Positions 25,457 to 36,100 are shown, numbered from the stretch's first letter. The stretch: DNA of 64,000 nt from an uncultured Verrucomicrobia subdivision 3 bacterium (GCA_937890005.1 CALBZA010000026.1:12617-76616), one strand, 5' to 3'. Made by a program: numbers and translations. The notes: generated by a model not told the origin, from the letters alone.

Positions 25457-26233
25457 ATGAAACACATACTGTCATCCTTTGCCCTGGCTGCTCTGGTCAC
25501 CTTTACCGCATCCGCTCAGGATTGGGCGAAAGCCAGAATGGAAAAATCGCCACGTCACCTTGAGTGGATCAAAATCAAAAGCGGCGAACGTGAGGTCAGT
25601 TCCTTCATCGCCTTTCCTGAAGTAAAGGAAAAGGCAACCGCGGTGATTGTGATCCATGAGATTTTCGGACTTACCGACTGGGTTCGAGGCGTGACGGATC
25701 AACTGGCTGAAGCGGGTTACATCGCCATCGCCCCGGATTTCCTCACCGGCACACCCGGCGCAAGCGGTGGCGATGCGGCCCGCACCGCGATCCGATCATT
25801 GTCTGCAGAACAGATCACCGCCGATCTGGAAGCTGCCGTCAAATACGCTGCGTCCCTGCCCGCCTGCAACGGGAAGGTGGTGGTCGCAGGATTCTGTTGG
25901 GGTGGAAAACAGGCGTTCGAATTCGCCACGAAGAACAAGGACATCAAAGCTTCCTTCGTCTTTTACGGCGACGCCGCTTCGGACAGTTCCATGAAAAGCA
26001 TCACATGTCCCGTGTACGGTTTTTACGGCGAGAACGATGCGCGAATCACCGCTGCGGTGCCCAAAGTGACGGAATCAATGAAAGCTGCGGAGAAGAAGTT
26101 CGAGCCGGTCACCTACGATGGCGCGGGTCACGGTTTCATGCGGGCGGGAGAAGCTCCCGATGCCAGCGAAGCGAACAAAAAAGCGCGTGAAGAAGCGTGG
26201 AAACGCTGGAAGGAGATCCTCGGGAAAATTTGA
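25457..26233 (+). CDS. Secreted dienelactone-hydrolase-like alpha/beta hydrolase
   Basis: 258 residues from ATG 25457, giving a clean Sec signal peptide (MKHILSSFALAALVTFTASA, cleavage near Ala20). Alpha/beta hydrolase fold with the dienelactone-hydrolase Cys-Asp-His triad: Cys147 in GFCWGGK, Asp194 in GENDARI, His225 in GAGHGF; also VIVIHEIFGL and APDFLTG. Hydrolyses carboxylic esters or lactones; the real substrate is unknown. Periplasmic or secreted. Followed by a terminator. Confidence 0.9.
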   Translation: MKHILSSFALAALVTFTASAQDWAKARMEKSPRHLEWIKIKSGEREVSSFIAFPEVKEKATAVIVIHEIFGLTDWVRGVTDQLAEAGYIAIAPDFLTGTPGASGGDAARTAIRSLSAEQITADLEAAVKYAASLPACNGKVVVAGFCWGGKQAFEFATKNKDIKASFVFYGDAASDSSMKSITCPVYGFYGENDARITAAVPKVTESMKAAEKKFEPVTYDGAGHGFMRAGEAPDASEANKKAREEAWKRWKEILGKI

Positions 26234-26260
26234 TTCGTTACGACGATCAATGACCTGCCC

Positions 26261-26287
26261 GGGCGCGGAATCCACCGCGCCCTTTTT
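26261..26287 (+). terminator. Rho-independent terminator
   Basis: GGGCGCGG (26261-26268), 6-nt loop, CCGCGCCC (26275-26282), then TTTTT. Perfect 8-bp stem, 28 bp after the hydrolase stop codon. Confidence 0.85.
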
Positions 26288-26303
26288 GTAACTCAGACGA
26301 CTT

Positions 26304-26320
26304 CCTTCCAACGATCCGAA
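26304..26320. repeat. 17-bp direct repeat (partner at 27014-27030)
   Basis: CCTTCCAACGATCCGAA occurs here and at 27014-27030, just before the TolC-like gene. The copies bracket the CBM48-like gene at 26418-26852. Could mark an insertion or be a shared regulatory word. Confidence 0.6.
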
Positions 26321-26417
26321 AGGCTGTCACTGGAAAAAACTGCCCGGATCCCTTGCCGAGACAAGGGAGAAGAAGACAACGCGCTGAGCCGGGAGTTAAC
26401 GGCTGTGAAGCCAGCCG

Positions 26418-26852
26418 TTATTTTGCCTGTGCGAACAGCATGAACACGCGCGGACCGCGAGCCGTCATCAGCTGATAACGCTCTTCATCCGGCCCGCTTG
26501 GAACAGCCAGACCGTCGCTATTCCGGTCGTTCACCGGCTGTCCGTTTACGAGAATCATGTAGTGATGAGTCTTGTTCCCGGGGATTGAATCGATGGTCGC
26601 ATGCCACGCCGGACTGGTTTTGTCGCGTTGCATTGTGACCTTTTGCCAACCTGTAAAAGAGCCAACGATCTCAACTTTTTCCGGAGGTTCGGGATGTCCA
26701 TCGGGCAGGCACCAGCGAAATACCTTTGAGTAAGTCTGCTGATTCTGAGGCCGCGAATGGGACATGGGAGAACGGGAGGAATGATCCGGAACCGATGTTG
26801 CACCGTTATTTACAGTCTTCTGTCCGAGTTTTTTAATGATACCACTGAACAT
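26418..26852 (-). CDS. CBM48/AMPK-type glycogen-binding-domain protein
   Basis: 144 residues, or 115 if started at ATG 26765. Central E-set/CBM48-like region: EKVEIVGSFTGWQKVTMQRD then WHATIDSIPGNKTHHYMILVNG and a 'ND-x-NSDG' end, the pattern of isoamylase N-terminal and AMPK glycogen-binding domains (V-x-L-x-G-x-F-x-x-W). No catalytic domain is attached. No signal peptide visible. Probably binds glycogen or a glucan; the gene stands alone between two 17-bp repeats. Confidence 0.75.
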   Translation of the reverse strand: MFSGIIKKLGQKTVNNGATSVPDHSSRSPMSHSRPQNQQTYSKVFRWCLPDGHPEPPEKVEIVGSFTGWQKVTMQRDKTSPAWHATIDSIPGNKTHHYMILVNGQPVNDRNSDGLAVPSGPDEERYQLMTARGPRVFMLFAQAK

Positions 26853-27043
26853 AGTGCGAGCCGTAGATTATTCCACCGTCTGCGAAATGAGCAAACCGAA
26901 ACACTCCTGATTGACAGAAATTATTTCATCACACGAATGGATGATTCTCGCGTGCCTTTTTGAAGTGGAATTCAGCTGAACGTTGCAGATCGGTATATGA
27001 AAAAGCTAGCGACCCTTCCAACGATCCGAATACTGGGCGGCTT

Positions 27044-28465
27044 ATGAACAGGCTGGGATATTTCATCGCCGCGACTGCGCTTTCATTCTCGATCTCGCAG
27101 CGCACCATCGCGGCTGCACCTGAGGGCTCGCACACTTTCCAAACGCCGCCGCCCGTCACGAACGCGACCTGGCTTTCACGACCGCTCTCACTCGCCGACG
27201 CGCTCAACACAACGCTCGCGCGCAATGCCACAATCTCCAAAGCCAAGAGCGATCTCGAAGCGACTCACGGATTGATCGTCCAAACCCGTGCGGCGGCGAT
27301 CCCCAAAATCCGGGCCAGCGGTTCATTCACAAAGAATGATCCCGATCTCGTTGATCAATTCCCATTCAGCGGTGGCGACACCAATTCCTCCGGCTCCGTC
27401 GATCAGGCCGATGCCAACTGGAACACAGGCATCCGCATCATCCAGTCCATTTACGAAGGCGGACGCGTCCGATCCGCGCTCCGCGCCGCGCGTCTCACCC
27501 GGCAACAGGCGCTTCTCAACTATCAAACAACCGTTGCCGACACGCTGCTCGCAACCCGTGTCGCCTATTACGACGTTCTTCTGGCCGAACAACAAATCGT
27601 CGTGAACGAAGCTTCAGTGAACCTGCTCACACGCGAACTTGAAGATCAACGCCGGCGCTATGAAGCCGGCACGGTTCCGCGTTTCAACGTCCTTCGCGCC
27701 GAAGTCGCCGTTGCCAACCAGCGCCCTGCCCTCATCCGCGCCCGCAACGCGCATCGCATTGCCAAGAACAACCTGGCGAACCTGCTCGGATATGATCTCC
27801 CGCGCGAAGTCTGGGAGGACATTCCATTGAATCTCACGGATCGACTCGACGCCGCTCCATTTGAAATTGCCCTGCCCGATGCCATTCAACAGGCGCTTGA
27901 AAAGCGCACCGAACTGGGCGCGTTGCAAAAGGCTGAGCAGCTGCAGCAGGAGAACATCGTTCAGGCGCGTTCCGGCTATAAACCCAGCATCCAGGCGTTT
28001 GCCGGATACAGCTGGCACAATTATCAGTTCACCAAGGATCTCAGCCGCGAACTCAACGGCTGGAACCTCGGCGCGGAATTGAACTGGAACATCTTCGATG
28101 GATTCGAAACCCGCGGCCGCGTGATCCAGGCCCGCGCCCAGCACGAACGCGCAAAAACGGAAATCGAAGACGCCGCGCGGCGCATCGAACTGGAAGTCCG
28201 CACCGCTTACTCGTCATTCGTCGAAGCACGCGAAGTGCTGGAGTCGCAAACCAAGGTTCAGGAGGAAGCTGAGGAAGCCTTGCGCCTCGCCAAAGCCCGC
28301 ACGGATGCAGGCGCGGCGACGCAGCTCGACATCCTCAATGCCGAAACCGCTCTCACCCAGGCCCGCACAACTCAGATCGAGGCGCTGCACAATTATGCTG
28401 TCGCCCGCGCCCGACTTGAACGCGCGATTGGACAGAACATTGTTGAGGAAAAGAAGCAGCCTTAA
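27044..28465 (+). CDS. TolC-family outer membrane efflux protein
   Basis: 473 residues from ATG 27044; the start gives a signal peptide (MNRLGYFIAATALSFSIS...A). Two repeated OEP regions with long amphipathic helices: LSLADALNTTLARNATISKAK, RYEAGTVPRFNVLRAEV, then DAIQQALEKRTELGALQ, WNIFDGFETRGRVIQA, RTDAGAATQLDILNAETAL. Forms a trimeric outer-membrane channel for export. No inner-membrane pump adjoins; the HlyD/ABC-2 set at 44670 could be a partner. Confidence 0.92.
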   Translation: MNRLGYFIAATALSFSISQRTIAAAPEGSHTFQTPPPVTNATWLSRPLSLADALNTTLARNATISKAKSDLEATHGLIVQTRAAAIPKIRASGSFTKNDPDLVDQFPFSGGDTNSSGSVDQADANWNTGIRIIQSIYEGGRVRSALRAARLTRQQALLNYQTTVADTLLATRVAYYDVLLAEQQIVVNEASVNLLTRELEDQRRRYEAGTVPRFNVLRAEVAVANQRPALIRARNAHRIAKNNLANLLGYDLPREVWEDIPLNLTDRLDAAPFEIALPDAIQQALEKRTELGALQKAEQLQQENIVQARSGYKPSIQAFAGYSWHNYQFTKDLSRELNGWNLGAELNWNIFDGFETRGRVIQARAQHERAKTEIEDAARRIELEVRTAYSSFVEAREVLESQTKVQEEAEEALRLAKARTDAGAATQLDILNAETALTQARTTQIEALHNYAVARARLERAIGQNIVEEKKQP

Positions 28466-28638
28466 CCACGCTGCGTAAGCGCGAATCGGCGGTAGTTTTC
28501 AACGGACGCTCAACAGTCACAGGCCATCGCCACAGGAAGAGATTCACGCGTTTTGCGTGAATCTGACGACACTCGACCCGCTGCTTCTACAATATTCCGC
28601 GAATTTACAGTGGGCACGGCCGCTGCTAAAGGAACGGC

Positions 28639-29298
28639 ATGAACTTGCATCCGTTCACAAGGAGGCGGCAGGCATTCACACTCATCGAAGCACTCATCGT
28701 CGTGACCGTGCTGCTGTTCCTCGCGGCATTGCTGTTGCCAGCAATGCTCAGACCCAACACTGGCCGCGTAAAAGCCGTTCGCATCAGCTGCGTCAATAAC
28801 CTGAAGCAGGTCGGACTCGCGCAACTGGTTTGGGCTGGCGACAACCTCGATCGATTTCCCGCTCAAGTGCCCGCAGCAGAAGGCGGCGCGATGGAAGCCA
28901 CATTGGCTGGCGATCCTCTGTTGAACTTCGTTGTGATGTCCAACGAGCTTTCAACGCCCAAAATCCTGTTCTGCCCGAGCGTTCCCACGGTGAATCGCGC
29001 GACGAATTTCACCTTCTTCACACGGAGTAATCTCGGTTATTTCATCTCCGCCGACGCAACCACTACCAACGTTCAAACGATTCTCAGTGGAGACATCAAC
29101 ATCACGAACGGCCTTGCACACCATGGCGGTTTGCTTCCGTTGAGCACCAATCATCCGGCCGGCTGGACCTCGGCGCGTCACGATCGCGCCGGCAACATCC
29201 TCCTCGCAGACGGAAGCGTGCAGCAGGTCAGCATCGCAGGCCTGCGCAACAGCATCGAAGCGTCAGAAGTTCGGACGAACCGGATCGTTTTGCCGTGA
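28639..29298 (+). CDS. Prepilin-like (pseudopilin/DUF1559-type) protein 1
   Basis: 219 residues. Type IV prepilin N-terminus: basic leader (MNLHPFTRRRQA), then FTLIEALIVVTVLLFLAALL with Glu at +5; the residue before cleavage is Ala rather than Gly. Then CVNNLKQVGLAQLVWAGDN, as in Planctomycetes/Verrucomicrobia pseudopilins, and near the end ILLADGSVQQV. Likely exported and assembled by a type II/IV system. Immediately followed by a paralogue, probably a tandem duplication. Confidence 0.85.
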   Translation: MNLHPFTRRRQAFTLIEALIVVTVLLFLAALLLPAMLRPNTGRVKAVRISCVNNLKQVGLAQLVWAGDNLDRFPAQVPAAEGGAMEATLAGDPLLNFVVMSNELSTPKILFCPSVPTVNRATNFTFFTRSNLGYFISADATTTNVQTILSGDINITNGLAHHGGLLPLSTNHPAGWTSARHDRAGNILLADGSVQQVSIAGLRNSIEASEVRTNRIVLP

Positions 29299-29300
29299 CT

Positions 29301-29957
29301 ATGAAGACTGGAATTCAAAGTCGATCAACACACCAGACGGCGTTTTCGCTGATCGATCTGTTGATTGTCGTCACAGTGATACTGTTTCTGGCAGCACTGA
29401 TTCTCCCAATGTTGGCCAAAGCGCGGGTGCGCAGCTCAAAAATGTCCTGCGTAAATTCTCTCAAACAGGTTTCCATCGCATACAGAATCTGGTCGGGTGA
29501 CAACGGTGACCGCTTCCCGATGCAGGTTCCGGCCGTCGAAGGTGGCGGCATGGAAGCCGTTTTGAGCGGTGACGTCGTCGCCGTTTACCGATGCATGTCC
29601 AACGAATTGAGCGTGCCCAAGATTCTGATTTGCCCAAACGATTCGGATCGGGCTTCTGCAACCAATTTCGCTGCGCTCACTGTTTCGAACATCAGTTATT
29701 TCGTGGGAGCCGATGCTTCGGAAACCAACACATTCAGTCTCCTTGCCGGCGACCGAAACATTACCAACGGCACCCGGATCGTCCGCAACACACTGAACCT
29801 GAGCACCAATTTTCCTTCGGGATGGACACAGGAGATTCACGGACGGATGGGAAATATCGCTCTGGCTGACGGAAGCGTTCTGCAGACGGCATTTTCATCT
29901 CTTCAGGGAACGATTGCGTCAACCGGACTTCAAACCAACCGCATCGTTCTTCCATAG
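29301..29957 (+). CDS. Prepilin-like (pseudopilin/DUF1559-type) protein 2
   Basis: 218 residues from ATG 29301 (a GTG at 29295 overlapping the upstream stop is also possible). Same plan as the preceding protein: leader ending QTA, then FSLIDLLIVVTVILFLAALI with Asp instead of Glu at +5, CVNSLKQVSIAYRIWSGDN, and ALADGSVLQTAFSSLQG. About half identical to protein 1 by eye. The +5 Asp is unusual, since Glu5 guides pilin assembly. Confidence 0.82.
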   Translation: MKTGIQSRSTHQTAFSLIDLLIVVTVILFLAALILPMLAKARVRSSKMSCVNSLKQVSIAYRIWSGDNGDRFPMQVPAVEGGGMEAVLSGDVVAVYRCMSNELSVPKILICPNDSDRASATNFAALTVSNISYFVGADASETNTFSLLAGDRNITNGTRIVRNTLNLSTNFPSGWTQEIHGRMGNIALADGSVLQTAFSSLQGTIASTGLQTNRIVLP

Positions 29958-30078
29958 AAAGCTTTTTTCAAAATTCTCGTGTGGGTTTGACCCCATAACT
30001 CAATTCCGCTGCACCCACCAAGATCAGTGGCAGGGTAACCCGGAAATTGTCCGGATTTGCCCGCCTTGGCAAAGACGT

Positions 30079-31350
30079 ATGACTGACGAACCCAACAGGA
30101 ACGGAACATCCGCAGCCCGGCAGCCTCTGCGGATTCTTATCGTCGAAGACTCCGAATTCGACGCCATACTGCTGGAACGCGCCCTGATTAAAGGCGGGCT
30201 CGCGGCCAAATGTCATCGGGTTCATTCCGCAGAGGGCATGATCGCCGCGCTCGATTCCCAGTCCTGGGACGTCATCCTCGCCGACCACTCCATGCCGGCC
30301 TTCAGCGCGCCCGAAGCCCTCAAACTCGCACAGCAACGCGGACTCGACATCCCGTTCATCATTGTTTCAGGCCATATCGAGGAGGAAACCGCGGTTTCTG
30401 CCATGAAAGCCGGCGCGCATGATTACATTATGAAAGATCGGCTCGCCCGACTGGTTCCTGCCGTCGAACGCGAATTGCGCGAAGCGGAGATGCGGCGCAT
30501 TCAGCGCAAGTGCGAGGCCGAACTGCGCCATGCCCACGACGAACTGGAAATCCGCGTGGAACGCCGCACCGCCGCCCTGCGGGAAGCCAACGTCAAATTG
30601 CACGCCGTGCTGGAAGAACGTCGGCGTCTTGAAACGGAACTGCTCGAAATTGCCGAGAACGAACGCCGTCGAATCGGTTTCGATCTCCACGACGATCTCG
30701 GCCAGAAGCTCACCGGCCTGCTACTGCTAGCAAAAGCGCACGAACAACGTCTCACCAACGAAAATCATCCCGCTGCTCCGGATGCCGCCCACATCAGCGA
30801 CTTGATCGACCAGGTGATGCATCACACGCACAATCTCGCCCGTCATTTCAGTTCGCTCGACGCCAGCGGTGACGATCTGACCTCCGTGCTCAGGAGCCTG
30901 GCGACGAATGTGGAGAAGATGTTTGGCATTCCGTGCACGATCACATTCAAGGGCGACATCCCGATGCTCCCCGCCAACAGCACAATGCAATTTTACAAGA
31001 TCGCCCAGGAAGCCATCAGCAATGCCGTGAAACACGGGAAGGCAACACGCGTCTGGCTTTCCACACACATTTCCGGGGGCAGGCTGATCATGACGGTGAA
31101 GAACGACGGCATTCCGTTCAACCTGCCTGAAGGGAAGAAAAGTCGGATGGGGCTTCGCATCATGAATTACCGGGCAAACACCATCGGCGCCACGTTCGAC
31201 ATCAAACCCAACCAGCGCAACGGAACCATATGCACCTGCACGATGCCGTTGCCCCAGTCGGTGTCGGCAAAGGTGGACCATGTCTCCGTGGAACTGTTGG
31301 ACCCGACCGCGTCACGCGTCATTGCTCCCGCCCTCGCGCTGAAACCGTAA
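30079..31350 (+). CDS. REC-histidine kinase fusion (NarX/HisKA_3 type)
   Basis: 423 residues from ATG 30079. REC domain about 15-135: ILIVEDSEFDAILLERAL, acceptor Asp in VILADHSMPAF, Lys in YIMKDRLARL. A coiled coil (ELRHAHDELEIRVERRTAALRE) links to a HisKA_3 dimerisation domain with ERRRIGFDLHDDLGQKLTG and a HATPase domain (QEAISNAVKHGKATRV, KNDGIPF, GLRIMNYRANTIG). Soluble. No partner response regulator adjoins. Kinases of this type usually phosphorylate LuxR-type regulators. Confidence 0.9.
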   Translation: MTDEPNRNGTSAARQPLRILIVEDSEFDAILLERALIKGGLAAKCHRVHSAEGMIAALDSQSWDVILADHSMPAFSAPEALKLAQQRGLDIPFIIVSGHIEEETAVSAMKAGAHDYIMKDRLARLVPAVERELREAEMRRIQRKCEAELRHAHDELEIRVERRTAALREANVKLHAVLEERRRLETELLEIAENERRRIGFDLHDDLGQKLTGLLLLAKAHEQRLTNENHPAAPDAAHISDLIDQVMHHTHNLARHFSSLDASGDDLTSVLRSLATNVEKMFGIPCTITFKGDIPMLPANSTMQFYKIAQEAISNAVKHGKATRVWLSTHISGGRLIMTVKNDGIPFNLPEGKKSRMGLRIMNYRANTIGATFDIKPNQRNGTICTCTMPLPQSVSAKVDHVSVELLDPTASRVIAPALALKP

Positions 31351-31481
31351 GCGGATTCAGATGCCGACCCACCACGTACCCGTCGGTTGAAAACCTCGAA
31401 AGCCGGATTGTCCCAGAACCTTCGTTCCCTTCGTTTTCTTCTGTAAAATCTAAAAGCCCCAATTCACGCCAGAAGCCGTGC

Positions 31482-31510
31482 TTGACGGGCAATTCATCGA
31501 TACCTACCTT
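31482..31510 (+). promoter_or_regulatory. Weak promoter candidate for trigger factor
   Basis: TTGACG (31482-31487), 17-bp spacer, TACCTT (31505-31510; 3/6 match). The -35 is good, the -10 poor. About 75 bp before the trigger factor start. The rest of the 240-bp gap (31351-31590) shows nothing else. Confidence 0.25.
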
Positions 31511-31590
31511 TTTCGGCTCGCTGAACTGCGAAAACTCCGGTGCATACTCATCGCCTCTGGACTTTCAGCGATTAACGGAAAGGTTTGTTT

Positions 31591-32910
31591 GTGAATGTAA
31601 CCGTAGAAAATCTGGCCCCGTGCAAAAAACTCGTGCGGGTGGAAGTCGATGCAAAGCAGGTGGACGACACCTTCGATTCCATTACGAGAGATTTCCAGAA
31701 GCAGGCTTCCCTGCCCGGCTTCCGTCCAGGCAAGGCGCCGCGCGACATGGTGCTGCGCAAATACGAGAAGGACATCGAGGACGAAGCCAAGCGCAAGCTG
31801 ATCGGCGATTCCTATCGCAAGGCGATGGAGGAGCAAAAGCTCCAGGTGATCGGCTATCCCGACATCGAGGAAATCCAGTTCGGCCGCGGACAGTCGCTTC
31901 AGTTCGCCGCCACCGTTGAAACCGCCCCCGAATTCGAATTGCCCGAATACAAGGGCATTCCGGTCAAGCGCGAAGCCCGCACCGTCACCGACGAAGACGT
32001 CGAGCGCGCGATCGACACGCTCCGCCAGCAGCAGGTTGATTTCAAGGTCGTGGAACGCACTGCCCAGACCGGCGACATGGTCGTCGTGAACTACACCGGC
32101 ACCTGCGATGGCAAACCGATCATCGAAACCGCCCCGACCGCCAAGGGCCTGACCGAGCAGAAGAATTTCTGGGTTGAGATGCAGCCCAACTCGTTCATCC
32201 CGGGATTCGCCGACCAGTTGCTCGGCTCCAAGGCCGGCGACAAGCGCACGGTGAATGTTGATTTCCCCGCGGATTTCGTCACGCCGCAGCTTCAGAACAA
32301 GAAGGGCGTTTACGAAGTCGAAGTGGTCGAAGTGAAGGAACGGGTTCTTCCGAACCTCGATGATGAGTTCGCCAAATCGTACGGAGCCGAAAGTCTTGAG
32401 AAGCTCCGCGAAGGCGTTCGCCGCGACCTGGAAAACGAATTGAAGTTCACGCTGAACAAGAGCGTCCGCACCCAGCTCATCCGCGCCCTGCTCGACAAGG
32501 TGAATTTCGATCTGCCGGAAACCACCGTCGCCCAGGAGACGCGCAATGTCGTTTACGAAATCGTGAACGAAAATCAGAAGCGCGGCATCAGCCGGGAAGT
32601 CATCGAACAGCAGAAGGACGAAATCTACAACAACGCCGCAACCGGCGCGAAGGAACGCGTCAAAGCGCAGTTCCTCATGCAGAAGATCGCTGAAAAGGAA
32701 AAGATCACCGTCTCGCAGGAGGAAGTGATCCGCCGCATCAGCCAGCTGTCGCAGATGTATCAGATTCCTCCGGAAAAGTTCGTGAAGGATCTGCAGAAGC
32801 GAAATGGCGTCGGCGAAATCTACGATCAGATCGCCCGTGAAAAGGTGATGGATCTGCTCCAGGAACACGCAAAGATCGAGGAAGTGCCCGCGGCAGCTCC
32901 GCAGGCGTAA
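31591..32910 (+). CDS. tig: Trigger factor (ribosome-associated chaperone / prolyl isomerase)
   Basis: 439 residues from GTG 31591, preferred over TTG 31585 because GGAAAGG lies 7 bp upstream of the GTG and the product then begins MNVTVENLAPCKK like other trigger factors. Ribosome-binding domain includes the signature GFRPGKAPR. FKBP-like PPIase domain about 150-240 (GDMVVVNYTGTCDGK, FIPGFADQLLGSKAGDKRTV). C-terminal helical chaperone arms 250-439. Single gene, closed by a strong terminator. Confidence 0.96.
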   Translation: MNVTVENLAPCKKLVRVEVDAKQVDDTFDSITRDFQKQASLPGFRPGKAPRDMVLRKYEKDIEDEAKRKLIGDSYRKAMEEQKLQVIGYPDIEEIQFGRGQSLQFAATVETAPEFELPEYKGIPVKREARTVTDEDVERAIDTLRQQQVDFKVVERTAQTGDMVVVNYTGTCDGKPIIETAPTAKGLTEQKNFWVEMQPNSFIPGFADQLLGSKAGDKRTVNVDFPADFVTPQLQNKKGVYEVEVVEVKERVLPNLDDEFAKSYGAESLEKLREGVRRDLENELKFTLNKSVRTQLIRALLDKVNFDLPETTVAQETRNVVYEIVNENQKRGISREVIEQQKDEIYNNAATGAKERVKAQFLMQKIAEKEKITVSQEEVIRRISQLSQMYQIPPEKFVKDLQKRNGVGEIYDQIAREKVMDLLQEHAKIEEVPAAAPQA

Positions 32911-32931
32911 ACTCGTTCAGGATTTTCCCAC

Positions 32932-32970
32932 GGCCGGACAGTGCAATGCTGTCCGGCCTTTTTGTTTTTT
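32932..32970 (+). terminator. Rho-independent terminator after trigger factor
   Basis: GGCCGGACAG (32932-32941), 7-nt loop, CTGTCCGGCC (32949-32958), then TTTTTGTTTTTT. Perfect 10-bp stem. It lies inside the frame that could extend the next protein leftwards, supporting a later start for that gene. Confidence 0.95.
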
Positions 32971-33144
32971 AGTCGGGCTCCCTTGTGCAGTTTTTTCAAT
33001 CTCAATTGCCAATCTTCAGGGAGCATTCGCAAAAGGCGGCATGCTAGGGTTCGGACCAATCAGCAACGATCCGGCACACCACACTCTCTCACGACAGTGA
33101 GGTCGTCGGGTCAGGTTGATCCAAATCCAAACCCCATCGACCAC

Positions 33145-36100
33145 ATGATCCAACGAACTCCTTGCGCCGGTTGGAGCCGTCGTTATTCCAGTCTCTTTTT
33201 CGGAGCCACTCTGTCGGCAGCGCTCACATTGGCCCACCCGGCAGCAGCCGCGACCGTCATCTGGAGCGGCGCCAACACCAACGTTTCCTATGATTGGTCC
33301 GAGTCCGCCAACTGGGCCGGCGACGCATCACCCGGGGTGACTGATGACGTAAAGTTCTTTGATGCCGGAGCTGTCGGCACCGTTTTCAGCCTGAACAACA
33401 CTGTGGACGCTGTCTTCCCGGGAACCATCGCCTCGCTGCAATACGGTCAGACCAACAATCTGCACACCACCTACATTGCCGAAGGAAAAACATTGCTGGT
33501 GAACGGTTCGGGTGGAATTCGAATCGGCAGCACCGGCGATCCCGGCGTTGTCAAAACGCTTACGAACGTGATCACCGGACCGGGCACGCTGCGCCTGAAC
33601 AATTCGTCCGCCAGCCTCGTTCTCAACCAGGGCGGCGCGGCAAACGGACGCGCAATTCTAGATATGTCCGGCCTGAATACATTCGTGATGACCGGCAGTC
33701 GCATTGGAATCGGAACAACGCTGCTCCCGAATCCCGGCAATGCCGCGCAACGGTTGTCCGGCATTCTTTTCCTGGCGCGGACGAACGAAATCTCACTTTC
33801 GCAATCAGCTTCCGCCAACACCTACGCGACCTCCGCAGGCCAGGCACCTGCCATTGAATTGAGCCACAACCCGGGAAACAACGCCGGCATGCTGAGCGTT
33901 CTCTTCCTTGGCCAGAGCAACGCGTTCTTCATCGACAGCATCTCAGCCGGACGCACCAAAGCTTCTGCCAGCGCTGCGGGCGTCGTGATGTTCAACCCGG
34001 CCTTCATCAGCGAAAATCCTGTTGCCCACTTCCGCGGCATCGGCGGACCGTCCAGTCGCGTCACATGGTGGTCGATCGGTGACATGTGCAACTCCGCCTC
34101 CTCGGCGCAGGTTTCGGTCGGAACCAACAATTTCACCGGCGGGACCGTGGATGCAATGGTCGATACCCTCTCGCTGGCGCGCGACACCAGCTCCTCGCAC
34201 AGTGCCACCGCCACCATTTTTGGAGTGCTGACCTTCAACGCCGGAACCATCAACGCCAACACGATCTTCGCCGGAAATCAAAGCCTCGGTCCGATCGGCA
34301 GCATCACACCGCTCTCGGGCATCATCAATGTGAACGGCGACGCCACGTTGATCGTGAACAGCAACCTCGTCCTCGGCCACACCACACAGAACAGCGTGGC
34401 TGCAACTCAAACAGTGGGAACCGTCATCGCGACCGGTGGCAGCATTTTCGCCAACCAGATCCGGGTCGGTGCAGCCAGCGCGAACAACAGCATCCGGCTC
34501 ACAAACGCGACGCTCATCGTCACAAACACCCTTTCCACGAACGCGAGCGGGCTTGCGACATTCATCGCATCGGATTCCACAATCGGCCTGTCCGTTCAAG
34601 CCAACGGCTCGGCATCGGCACTGGTTCGCACCCTCACCACTGCCGGATCAGCCAATCTCATCCGCCTCGGCTCGACTCCGGTGTTGTTCAATAGCTACCC
34701 GCAGCAGATCCCGCTGATCAAATTCACAACCTGGAACGGTGAGAACAATTTCGCGCTCGACACCCTTCCGGAATGGGCGGTCGGCGCCACACTCGTGAGC
34801 AACGGCGCGAACAGTTCACTCGACCTTCTGTTCCCAAGCGATCCTCGTCCGGTTATTACAACCCAGCCACTCAACTTCGCAGGCGGTCCCGGCAGCACGG
34901 CCTCATTCACGGTCGAAATCGATCCCAACAGTGTTCAGCCGCTCAGCTTCCAATGGTTCAAAGGAGCAACTCTTCTCAACGATGGTGCTTCCGGCAATGG
35001 CTCGACCTATGCCGGCACAACCACCGACACGCTGACGATCAACAACGCGCAGGTGGCCGACAGCGGAGATTACTTTGTGATTGTTTCGAATGCCTATGGT
35101 TCCGCCACCAATTCGCCCGGCGCAGTCCTGACAATCAGCGATGGCGAAATCGCTCCTTCCGTCACCGGCCCCGCCAGCCAGACTGTGATTGAAGGAAACG
35201 ATGCAACATTCTCCGCCTCGGTCTCGGGTCTTCCAGTCCCGACGTTGAAATGGTACCGCGATGGCGTTGAAATTCCGGGTGCAACAACGTCCACCTACAC
35301 GCTCACCGATGTGAATTATCTGGCCGACAACGGCGCTGTGTTCAGCATCGTCGCCAGCAACTCCGCAGGCGTCGTCTCCAACAGCGCAGCCCTGACTGTG
35401 ATCGTTCCTCCCGCAATTTCCCAGCAACCAGCCGATCTCATCGTCACCAACTCTCAATCGGCCTCCTTCACAGTCGTTGCTTCCGGCGTTCCAGACCTGT
35501 CGTATCAATGGCGGAAGAACGGCAACCCGATCCCAAACGCAACGAACGCCACCCTGAGTTTCGCCTCGGCCGCGCCCTCTGACATGGGAGTTTATTCCGT
35601 GGTCATCACCAATGCCGCCGGCACGCTCACCAGCTCGAATGCGACGCTCACAGTGAATTCGGTGATGTCGGTCGTCTCGGTCAATCCGGCGCTCAATGCA
35701 ACGGACGTGCGTTATGACACGCCGCTGAAGATTACCTTCAGCCGACAGCCCGTGCTCAGAAACGCGGGCCGGATTCGCATCTTCGACCTGGCGAATCCAT
35801 CCACTCCCGTTGACACCATCGACCTGACCTTGAACAACGGTTCCGGCGCGCAGGCCCACAGCCTTTTCCCCGGCGACGCCCAGAGCTTCAACTACTATCC
35901 CGTAATCATCAGCGGAAACACGGCGACGATTTATCCGCATGGAAACGTGATGACATCGAACAAAACGTATTACGTGACCATCGACAACGGAGTGTTCGCC
36001 GACACAACCGGCGCTTACTTCGCCGGTATCACAAACTCCAGCGACTGGCAGTTCAGCACCAAACCGACCGGTCCGGTTGATCCCCAAAACCCGGTGGTCG

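Noticed and set aside
31504..32868. 454-residue minus-strand ORF opposite trigger factor
   Set aside because: Shadow of trigger factor; the sense frame has full family signatures.
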